Assembly: GCA_031415055.1 (NCBI GenBank) | Contig: JANOQZ010000043.1 | Location: 1-64,000, forward strand | Direction: 5' to 3' | From: JANMOK01 sp031415055 | GTDB lineage: Bacteria; Pseudomonadota; Alphaproteobacteria; Rhodobacterales; Rhodobacteraceae | Length of the DNA stretch: 64,000 bases | Part shown: piece by piece, positions 42,325-49,636 of the stretch | Position numbering within the stretch: the stretch's first letter is position 1 | How the letters are laid out: every line of letters begins with the position of its first letter | The notes under the pieces: model-generated | Database searches by the model: none | What the model was told of the DNA's origin: nothing | Seen by the model: only the letters and a program-made list of their open reading frames with translations | Translations under genes and position numbers: made by a program

Positions 42325-43746
42325 ATGCGAAAGAAAACATTCGCACGCAATCTGGCTGCCAGTATCGTCAATTCCGTCTGGAATTTCGACGCCGTGGCGG
42401 CGGATTTGGCGGCCATCTTGCCGCGAAAACTGCGCTGGGCGGGTGGCGAATTGGCTGGCGACATATTATTCCGCTGCAAAACGCCCTATGCACCGCCGCT
42501 GCCGTTTTTGGTCATTTACATCGAGAAATCGAATGCGTTCCACAAAGTGTTCAACCAACTTTTGCAGCGTGGGTATTGGCCGCAAGAACAGGAGTCCTCG
42601 CCGGAGATGCGCCCGGTGCCAAGTTTTGCCGAATTGCCCATTCCCAGATTGGTGACCAGCGCGGCGCTGGCGGATTGGCTGCACCTTACGACCGAAGAAT
42701 TGGATTATTTCGCCGACCGGCAAGGCCGCGTTGAAGAGGCAGAGGAAGTTCGCATCAACCACTATTTCTATCACATCCTTGCCAAAAAGTCTGGTGGGCA
42801 ACGGCTGATCGAGGCACCAAAAGCCAGATTGAAAGCCATACAACGACAAATTTTGCACGATATTCTCGACAGAATTCCACCGCATGGCGACAGTTTTGGC
42901 TTTGTGGCGGGGCGCAATTGTATCGACGCGGCGCGACGGCATTGCGGCGAAAATGTGGTGGTCAGTTTTGATCTGAAATCGTTTTTCAACGCGGTGCCAA
43001 GCGCCCGTATTCATGCGATTTTTCGCTGCCTTGGCTATCCCTATCCGGTAGCACAGGCGATGACGGGATTGGTCAGTGTGCAGACGCCACAGCGGGTGTT
43101 GTTGCGGATGGCGGCGGATCTGCGCCCGTATTTGACCGCGCCGCATTTGCCACAAGGCGCACCGACATCGCCCGCTTTGGCCAGTGCAGCGGCTTTTGGG
43201 CTGGATCGGCGATTGCGCGGCTTGGCGCGGCACTTGACGGCCAATTACAGTCGCTATGCCGATGATCTGACCTTTTCGGGCGACAGGTCGATTGTCGCGC
43301 CTTTGTTGGGGCTGGTGCCAGAAATTGTGCGCGACGAAGGGTTTGCGTTGAATGCGGCCAAGACTAGGGTGACAGCGAAACACGCCGCGCAGGTTGTGAC
43401 CGGGATTGTGGTCAACGAGCATGTGAACGTGTCGCGCAGCGCCTTTGATCACTTGAAAGCGGTGATCCATGCTTGCGCGAAAAAGGGTGATCCGCGCCTT
43501 ATGCAGCCCGAATTCGTGGCGCGGATGCATGGCCAGATTGGCTGGGTTGAAGCGGTCAATCCGGCGCGGGGGATGAAGTTGAGGGCGAGGTGGGAGGGGT
43601 GTTGGTCCAAAGCGAAACGATTAGAAAATAATGTGCCATTCTGCGCCCGAAAAGGCGCGACGGTGCGCAGCACCGGGAAGGGGGTCCGGGGGACCCACCT
43701 CAGCGCCGTGGGCGAGACGCCCGCCAAGCCGGTGGTCTTGATGTGA
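42325..43746 (+). CDS. Retron-type reverse transcriptase with N-terminal extension
   Basis: A 473-residue RT. Residues about 1-110 are an extension without recognised domain. The polymerase follows: helical start (LTTEELDYFADRQG), KKSGGQRLIEAPK, first catalytic Asp in VVVSFDLKSFFNAV (near 216), LPQGAPTSP (275-283), YADD (311-314) in SRYADDLTFSG, and the VTG motif typical of retron RTs in AAQVVTGIVVNEHVNVSR (358-360), then a thumb (GQIGWVEAVNPARGMKLRARW). The last ~45 residues are basic and encoded by hairpin-rich DNA. ATG 42325 with GGAAGG before it is preferred; an in-frame ATG at 42277 lies inside the proposed msd/a2. No effector gene adjoins. Sizes near 480 residues are known from myxobacterial retron RTs. 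Confidence 0.88.
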   Translation: MRKKTFARNLAASIVNSVWNFDAVAADLAAILPRKLRWAGGELAGDILFRCKTPYAPPLPFLVIYIEKSNAFHKVFNQLLQRGYWPQEQESSPEMRPVPSFAELPIPRLVTSAALADWLHLTTEELDYFADRQGRVEEAEEVRINHYFYHILAKKSGGQRLIEAPKARLKAIQRQILHDILDRIPPHGDSFGFVAGRNCIDAARRHCGENVVVSFDLKSFFNAVPSARIHAIFRCLGYPYPVAQAMTGLVSVQTPQRVLLRMAADLRPYLTAPHLPQGAPTSPALASAAAFGLDRRLRGLARHLTANYSRYADDLTFSGDRSIVAPLLGLVPEIVRDEGFALNAAKTRVTAKHAAQVVTGIVVNEHVNVSRSAFDHLKAVIHACAKKGDPRLMQPEFVARMHGQIGWVEAVNPARGMKLRARWEGCWSKAKRLENNVPFCARKGATVRSTGKGVRGTHLSAVGETPAKPVVLM

Positions 43747-43772
43747 CCTATCGAGAGGGCAGTGCCTGACTG

Positions 43773-43886
43773 GGCAGGTGCGAAGCGCCTGCCGAATGGC
43801 AGTCAGGCGCTGGCCGACCGGCGGGGCCGCTCGTCCGGTATTCAGGGACAGGTCGTGGCCTCGAATTGCCACGGGTCAATTCGAGG
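43773..43886 (+). other. Hairpin-rich intergenic segment downstream of the RT gene
   Basis: GGCAGGTGC-GAA-GCGCCTGCC (43773-43793) and CCTCGAATTG (43859-43868) with CAATTCGAGG (43877-43886) are perfect or near-perfect stems. CGTGGC (43854-43859) can alternatively pair with GCCACG (43868-43873), excluding the last stem. The 43747-44051 gap has no gene; an AT-rich stretch with TATACGCC twice follows. Confidence 0.5.
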
Positions 43887-44003
43887 GGTGAAAGGTGGGG
43901 GATTCGAACGGAACCGCACCCGATCTCGTAAAGTATTTTGGTTTTTCGCAATACAACGATATACGCCCCTATACGCCGATAAACTTTATATACTTTCCGG
44001 ACA

Positions 44004-44031
44004 AAAAGCCCGGCGTTTCCCCCGGGCTTTT
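44004..44031. terminator. Bidirectional terminator
   Basis: AAAAGCCCGG (44004-44013) pairs with CCGGGCTTTT (44022-44031), giving a GC stem with A and T runs on both sides. It lies between the convergent RT locus and the BMP gene. Confidence 0.85.
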
Positions 44032-44051
44032 CAATTTCAAATCAGGCCCAA

Positions 44052-45137
44052 TCAGGCGGGAATATCACCCTCGATGCCTTCGACATAGAATCCCATCCCG
44101 GCCAATGTGCCGTCGTCGATGACGGCTCCTGCCGCAAGAAACTCGCTGCCGTCCTGCTTATTCAGAGGGCCAGTGAACGGGTGGTAGCTTTTGTCGGTGA
44201 TCGCGGCCATCAGCGCTTCGGCTTCGGCTTTCACGTCGGCGGGCACCACGGCGTTGATCGGGGCGATGACGACGCCGCCTTCACCCATTCCGTCCCAAGT
44301 ATCGGATTGCGCCCAAGTGCCGTCCATCACTGCCTTGACCCGGCGTGAATAATACGGACCCCAATTGTCGACAATCGAGGTCAGGCAGGTGTTCGGGCCG
44401 AACTGGCCCATGTCGGACGCCTGGCCGAACGAGAAGATGCCCTTTTCCTCGGCAATCGTCACTGGCGCGGTGGAATCGGTGTGCTGCATGATCACATCAC
44501 ACCCCTGTTCGATCAGGGCATTGGCGGCGTCGGCTTCTTTCTCGGGGTCAAACCAGGTGAAAGCCCAGACGATCTTGAACTGCACCGCCGGGTTGACCTT
44601 TTTGGCGTGGATATAGGCCGCGTTGATGCCCATCACCACTTCGGGGATCGGGAACGAGGCGATGTAGCCAACGGTGTTGGACTTGGTCATCCGACCCGCC
44701 ATGGTGCCGATAACAGCGCGGCCTTCGTAGAAGCGCGCGTTGTAGGTGGCGACATTGGCATGATCGCGTTTGTAGCCGGTGGCGTGTTCGAATTTCACGT
44801 CGGGGAATTTGGCGGCGACGGCGTTGGTGGCGTCCATATAGCCAAACGAGGTGGTGAAGATGATGTTGGCGCCGTCCAGCGCCATTTGTGTCAGCACCCG
44901 TTCGGCATCAGCCCCTTCGGGCACGCTTTCAACGAACACGGTTTCTACCGCGTCGCCGAGATCGGCCTCGACCTGCTGACGGCCCTGATCGTGCTGGAAC
45001 GACCAGCCAAGGTCGCCGACGGGGCCGACATAGATGAAACCGGCCTTGACCATGCCGTGGCTTTCGGCCAAAGCGGGCATTGCAGCAACGGCCAGCGCAG
45101 CACCCGCACTGGTTGCTAAGAAATCGCGTCTATTCAT
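44052..45137 (-). CDS. BMP-family nucleoside/purine ABC transporter binding protein
   Basis: A 361-residue substrate-binding protein of the PnrA/BMP family. N terminus MNRRDFLATSAGAALAVAA is a twin-arginine-like signal ending ALA. The mature part has AGFIYVGPVGDLGWSFQHDQG (landmarks VGPVGDLGWSF), IIFTTSFGYMDAT, and VGYIASFPIPEVVMGINA. It is the last gene of the purine run, 51 nt after the permease gene, and binds a nucleoside or purine base by context with xanthine dehydrogenase. Confidence 0.9.
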   Translation of the reverse strand: MNRRDFLATSAGAALAVAAMPALAESHGMVKAGFIYVGPVGDLGWSFQHDQGRQQVEADLGDAVETVFVESVPEGADAERVLTQMALDGANIIFTTSFGYMDATNAVAAKFPDVKFEHATGYKRDHANVATYNARFYEGRAVIGTMAGRMTKSNTVGYIASFPIPEVVMGINAAYIHAKKVNPAVQFKIVWAFTWFDPEKEADAANALIEQGCDVIMQHTDSTAPVTIAEEKGIFSFGQASDMGQFGPNTCLTSIVDNWGPYYSRRVKAVMDGTWAQSDTWDGMGEGGVVIAPINAVVPADVKAEAEALMAAITDKSYHPFTGPLNKQDGSEFLAAGAVIDDGTLAGMGFYVEGIEGDIPA

Positions 45138-45188
45138 TGGTATTCCTCCAGATTTAGCGGGCCTTTGTGGCCCTGTTGATATGTAGCC

Positions 45189-46121
45189 TCAATGCGAGGC
45201 ATGGAAACTTTGCCCTAGTGCGGCGGGGGCGTCGTTGCGCGACTTGCCGCGTCGGGCGGATATGATGACCAGCACCAGTGTGGTTATCAGATACGGCGAC
45301 ATCGACAAGTATTCCACTGGAATCGAAACGCCCGCTGCTTGCAGGTTGAGTTGCAGTACTTTGACCCCGCCGAAAAGGTAGGCACCTAGCAAAACGCGGC
45401 CGGATTTCCATGAGGCGAAAACCACGATGGCAAGGGCGATCCAGCCGGAACCGGCGGTCATGCCCTCGGTCCATTGCGGGACACGGACGAGAGATAAGTA
45501 TGCGCCACCAAGGCCCGCCATGGCACCGCCAAAGGCGATGGCGGCAAGGCGGATGGCAACAACCGGATAGCCAAGCGCGTGGGCGGCGTCGTGGTTTTCG
45601 CCGACCGCACGCAGCACCATGCCGCTGCGGGTGCGGGTGAGGAAATACCAGATGGCCCAGACCATGAAAATGGAAAAGTATACCAGCGCGTCGTGGCGGA
45701 ACAGGATGGGGCCAAGGAACGGAATGTCGGAGAGCAACGGTATTTCGATTTTCGGCGCGGTGGTGGATTTGATGCCGGTGTAAGATTGGCCAAGCAGGGC
45801 AGAAAGGCCAAGGCCGAACAGGGTCAGGGCAAGGCCGGTGGCGACTTGGTTGGAGAGCAAATATTGCGTCAACACGCCAAACAACATGGAAATGGCCGCC
45901 CCGGCCAAAGCGGCGGCGAGGAAACCGATGTAGGGCGAACCGGTCTGGATGGCCGCGATGAAACCGGCGACCGCTCCGGTGATCATCATGCCTTCGACAC
46001 CCAGATTGAGGACGCCCGCGCGTTCAACGACCAGTTCGCCAAGGGCGGCGAGCAGGATGGGCGTCGATGCCACCATTAAGGCGGCGAGCAGCAGGGTGGG
46101 CGAGATCGTTGACAGGTCCAT
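45189..46121 (-). CDS. Nucleoside-type ABC transporter permease (second subunit)
   Basis: A 310-residue membrane protein with eight or more spans. Motifs of the BMP-type permease family: LGELVVERAGVLNLGVEGMM and the later VGENHDAAHALGYPVVAIRLAAIAFGG (landmarks GENHDAAHALG and IAFGGAMAGLGGAYLS). Start overlaps the stop of the other permease by 1 nt (TGATG). Forms the channel with it. Confidence 0.9.
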   Translation of the reverse strand: MDLSTISPTLLLAALMVASTPILLAALGELVVERAGVLNLGVEGMMITGAVAGFIAAIQTGSPYIGFLAAALAGAAISMLFGVLTQYLLSNQVATGLALTLFGLGLSALLGQSYTGIKSTTAPKIEIPLLSDIPFLGPILFRHDALVYFSIFMVWAIWYFLTRTRSGMVLRAVGENHDAAHALGYPVVAIRLAAIAFGGAMAGLGGAYLSLVRVPQWTEGMTAGSGWIALAIVVFASWKSGRVLLGAYLFGGVKVLQLNLQAAGVSIPVEYLSMSPYLITTLVLVIISARRGKSRNDAPAALGQSFHASH

Positions 46122-47197
46122 CAGGCGACCTTTCTGCCGACGATGCGGTAGGTCGAGAATACATCCAGCGCCAACAGAAAGAATAGCAGCATGCCTTGAA
46201 ACACCAAAATGGCGGCGGCGGGCAGACCCAACGATGACTTGGCGATGTCGCCGCCGATATAGGTCAGCGCCATCAGCAGGCCCGCCAAAAGGATGCCAAT
46301 GGGGTTCAAGCGGCCAAGGAAGGCGACGATGATTGCGGTGAAGCCGTAGCCTTGGTTGAAATCAATAGAGATTTGCCCGGCGGGGCCGGTGACTTCGAAC
46401 AGGCCAGCAAGGCCCGCCAGTGCGCCGGAAAAACCCATGCAGATCAACACCATGCGGTTTGGATTGACACCGGCAAAGCGTGCGGCGCGTGGGGCTTGAC
46501 CGGACAGGCGGATGGCGAAGCCAAGCTGGTGGCGGGTTAGAATGACATAAGTGAAAATGACTGCGATTACGGCGGCAATCACGCCCCAGTGGAGGCCGGT
46601 TCCGGGCCATATTTCCAGATTGGCGACCGATGGATACTGCGACAGGTTGCGGCTACCGGGGAAACCGAAACCTTCGGGGTTTTTCAGCAATCCCAGCGAC
46701 ATCGAGGCAAGTATGTTTTCGGCGACATAAACCAGCATCAGCGAGACGAGGATTTCCGAGGTGCCAAAGCGGGTGCGCAAATAGCCGGGTATCAAGGCCC
46801 AGACCATGCCGCCGAAAGCGCCGCCGATGATTGCCAACGGGAACAGCAGGCGCGTGTCGAGCGGGTAGAAGGCAAGGGCGATGCCAGCACCGGTAATCGC
46901 CCCGATGATGTATTGACCCTCGGCCCCGATGTTCCAGATACCGGCACGAAAACCCAAAGCTAGGCCGGTGGCAATGAGAATGAGCGGCGCGGCTTTGACC
47001 GGCAATTGCGAGCGGTAATAGAAGGCGTTTTGACCGAATAACGGTTCCCAGAAGATGGTGCGAATGACCTCGAACGGGTCTTTGCCCATCGCGGCGAAAA
47101 GCACGCCACCGGCAAACATTGTCAGAACGACGGCGATGATCGGCGTCGTTGCCAGCAACAAGTTTGACGGGGCGCGGCGTCGTTCAAGCCGCAGCAT
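46121..47197 (-). CDS. Nucleoside-type ABC transporter permease (first subunit)
   Basis: A 358-residue permease with eight or more spans: LLATTPIIAVVLTMFAGGVLF, ATGLALGFRAGIWNIGAEGQ (typical of the family), and RFAGVNPNRMVLICMGFSGALAGLAG. It overlaps the ATPase gene by 14 nt and the other permease by 1 nt. Confidence 0.9.
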   Translation of the reverse strand: MLRLERRRAPSNLLLATTPIIAVVLTMFAGGVLFAAMGKDPFEVIRTIFWEPLFGQNAFYYRSQLPVKAAPLILIATGLALGFRAGIWNIGAEGQYIIGAITGAGIALAFYPLDTRLLFPLAIIGGAFGGMVWALIPGYLRTRFGTSEILVSLMLVYVAENILASMSLGLLKNPEGFGFPGSRNLSQYPSVANLEIWPGTGLHWGVIAAVIAVIFTYVILTRHQLGFAIRLSGQAPRAARFAGVNPNRMVLICMGFSGALAGLAGLFEVTGPAGQISIDFNQGYGFTAIIVAFLGRLNPIGILLAGLLMALTYIGGDIAKSSLGLPAAAILVFQGMLLFFLLALDVFSTYRIVGRKVA

Positions 47198-48683
47198 GCT
47201 CGCCCCCCATCATGCGACCGATGGATTCAACGCTTGCCTCGGCAACGGGTTGAATTTGGGACAGGCGACCGTTGGCGAGGACGGCGAATGTATCGGACAA
47301 TTCCATCAGTTCGTCGAGGTCTTGGGATATGACCAGAACGGCAGCGCCGTGTTCGGCAAGACTGCGCAACGCTTGACGGATTGACGCGGCAGCGGCGGCG
47401 TCAACACCCCAAGTTGGTTGGTTGACGACCAACACGCTGGGTCGTTGCAGAATTTCGCGGCCAATTACAAATTTTTGCAGGTTGCCACCGGAAAGCGCGC
47501 GGGCAAGGCTGCCTATTCCGGGGGTGCGCACGTCAAAAATTTTGATGATTTTTTCGGTGAAATTATCGCGGTTTTTGCCCTGAATCAGACCATTTTTGGT
47601 CAGTTTTTCGCGGGTTTTCGCGGTGAGAAAGGCGTTTTCAGTCAGGCTCATATCAGGGGCGGCGGCGTGGCCTAGCCGTTCCTCGGGTGCGCAAAGCAAC
47701 CCGAAGGCCCGGCGTTGGTTGGGGCCAAGAGGCGAGACATCGTGGGCCTGGATTCTGACCGAACCCGTTGCGGTTTCGCGTTCGCCCGAAAGCGCCAACA
47801 TCAATTCGTCTTGGCCGTTGCCAGCAACGCCAGCGATGCCAAGGACTTCACCGGAATGCAGCATCAGGTCAATGGATTTCAGGCTGGTGCCGAAATGACT
47901 TTCTGAGGCGAGTGACAGGTTCTGCAACGAAAGCGCCACAGGTCCGGCTTGGAAATGGCGAGGCGCATAACGGGCGAGTTCGCCGCCGATCATCATTTCG
48001 GCGAGGGATTTGGCATTTTGATCGCGCGGGGTGCACGTGGCGACGACTTTACCACCGCGCAGGATCGTCGCGCGGTCGCAAAGGGTGCGGATTTCGTCGA
48101 GTTTGTGCGAAATATACAGGATGGCCACGCCTTCCGAAGCAAGTTTCCGTAGGGTCTTGAACAGGGTTTCCACCTCTTGTGGCGTCAGGACCGAGGTCGG
48201 TTCGTCCATAATCAACAGACGCGGGTTTTGCAGCAGGCAACGGATGATTTCCACGCGTTGGCGTTCACCGGCGGAAAGTTCGCCGATCAATCTGGAAGGT
48301 TCGAGCGGAAGGCCATAAGCCGCGCTGACGTCGCGGATTTTCGGTGCAAGCTCGCGCAGTTTTGGCGGGTTTTCCATCCCCAAGGCGATGTTTTCGGCCA
48401 CCGACATCGCCTCAAACAACGAGAAATGTTGGAAAACCATGGCGACGCCGGATTTGCGGGCGGCACTGGGGTTTGCAGGATGATAGGGTTGATCGTGCAG
48501 TTCCATCGTACCGCTGTCGGGTTGGACAAGGCCATAGATCACCTTGACCATTGTCGATTTGCCCGCGCCGTTTTCGCCAAGCAGCGCATGGATTTCGCCG
48601 GGATCGATGGAAAAGCTGACGTCGGAATTGGCGATCACGCCCGGATAGGCCTTGGTGACGTTGCTGATCGTCAGCAAACTCAT
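47184..48683 (-). CDS. Double-domain ABC ATPase for the nucleoside importer
   Basis: A 499-residue RbsA-like protein with two ABC modules. The first has Walker A GENGAGKST (near 36-44), signature LSAGERQRVEI and Walker B LLIMDEPTSVLTPQE. The second has a degenerate Walker A (GVAGNGQDEL), signature LSGGNLQKFVIGRE and VLVVNQPTWGVD. Such pairs energise BMP-type nucleoside importers. 4-nt overlap with xdhC upstream suggests one transcript with the xanthine dehydrogenase genes. Confidence 0.92.
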   Translation of the reverse strand: MSLLTISNVTKAYPGVIANSDVSFSIDPGEIHALLGENGAGKSTMVKVIYGLVQPDSGTMELHDQPYHPANPSAARKSGVAMVFQHFSLFEAMSVAENIALGMENPPKLRELAPKIRDVSAAYGLPLEPSRLIGELSAGERQRVEIIRCLLQNPRLLIMDEPTSVLTPQEVETLFKTLRKLASEGVAILYISHKLDEIRTLCDRATILRGGKVVATCTPRDQNAKSLAEMMIGGELARYAPRHFQAGPVALSLQNLSLASESHFGTSLKSIDLMLHSGEVLGIAGVAGNGQDELMLALSGERETATGSVRIQAHDVSPLGPNQRRAFGLLCAPEERLGHAAAPDMSLTENAFLTAKTREKLTKNGLIQGKNRDNFTEKIIKIFDVRTPGIGSLARALSGGNLQKFVIGREILQRPSVLVVNQPTWGVDAAAAASIRQALRSLAEHGAAVLVISQDLDELMELSDTFAVLANGRLSQIQPVAEASVESIGRMMGGEHAAA

Positions 48684-49636
48684 GCGTATCGTTCCCCCGA
48701 TTGGCCGTGCTCTGCGGCGCGGGCCTGATCTTGCAATAGCGCGACGGCAAGGCCGACGGCAATGGCGGCAGGGTGTTTGCCGAGGGATTTGTTGCCGAGC
48801 GGGCAGATGATGCGGGCGATTTGTTGGTCGCTGTGACCAAGGGTCTTGAGGCGACTGGTGAAGCGGGCGCGCTTGCTGGCGGAACCGATGAGGTGGAGCT
48901 GGGCGAAGGGGCGGTTGAGAATGCGGTGGCAGAGTTCAAGGTCGAGCGCATGGGAATAGGTCAGGATGATGTGGATGGCGTCGTTGGGGGCATGGCGGAC
49001 GGCATCGGCGGGGTTGGCGGCGACCAGCATTGTGGCTTGGGGGGTATCGGGGAAACGGTCGCGGGTTGTGTCGATCCAGGTGATTTGGAAGGGCAGGTCC
49101 TGGAACGTATGCACGATAGCGCGACCGACATGGCCAGCGCCGTAAAGCCAGAGGGGGGTAAGGGGGGTGGTGAGAGGTTCAAGGAACCAGTTCGCGGTTG
49201 TCTGTGGGGTCATGGGGGTGCCGGATCGGGTGCGGCGAAGTGCGGCTTTTACTGTGAGCGGAGGTTCATGGCTGCCAGAGGCGAGGGACCGCGCGTAGAG
49301 GCCGGTTGCGGGGATGGTGGCGAGTTCGCTGGCGGTCAGGCGTTCCAGCAATAAGCGGACCATGCCGCCACAACATTGGCCGAGTGCGGGGCCGAGGGGC
49401 AGGGTCCGGGTTTGGCGGGTGAAGGGTTCGGTGCTGGCCAACATTGCACGGGCGTGGGTTGTGGCTTCGTGTTCAAGTGCGCCACCGCCGATGGTGCCGG
49501 ATTGGCCGGTTTGCCAGACAAGCATGGCGGTGCCGGTTTCGCGTGGGGTCGAGCCGTCGTAGCTGGTGATGACGATACGAGTGACGGTGCCATGGGCGGC
49601 GATTGCGGCGGCGAGTTCGGGGCGGTTGAGGCTCAT
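48680..49636 (-). CDS. xdhC: Xanthine dehydrogenase accessory protein XdhC
   Basis: A 318-residue XdhC that binds and sulfurates the molybdenum cofactor before it enters xanthine dehydrogenase. Conserved: LVWQTGQSGTIGGGALEHEA (landmarks GTIGGGALEHEA), LGPALGQCCGGMVRLLLE with the Cys pair, LWLYGAGHVGRAIVHTF and the ending CPLGNKSLGKHPAAIAVGLAV. Overlaps xdhB by 4 nt. Confidence 0.93.
   Translation of the reverse strand: MSLNRPELAAAIAAHGTVTRIVITSYDGSTPRETGTAMLVWQTGQSGTIGGGALEHEATTHARAMLASTEPFTRQTRTLPLGPALGQCCGGMVRLLLERLTASELATIPATGLYARSLASGSHEPPLTVKAALRRTRSGTPMTPQTTANWFLEPLTTPLTPLWLYGAGHVGRAIVHTFQDLPFQITWIDTTRDRFPDTPQATMLVAANPADAVRHAPNDAIHIILTYSHALDLELCHRILNRPFAQLHLIGSASKRARFTSRLKTLGHSDQQIARIICPLGNKSLGKHPAAIAVGLAVALLQDQARAAEHGQSGERYA

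Noticed and set aside
42325..43746. RT as group II intron protein or diversity-generating RT
   Set aside because: No maturase or endonuclease domain, no domain V-like RNA and no template/variable repeats; VTG motif and upstream inverted repeats favour a retron.
43893..43916. tRNA gene
   Set aside because: Only a T-arm-like piece; the opposite arm does not pair and no anticodon or acceptor stem can be drawn.
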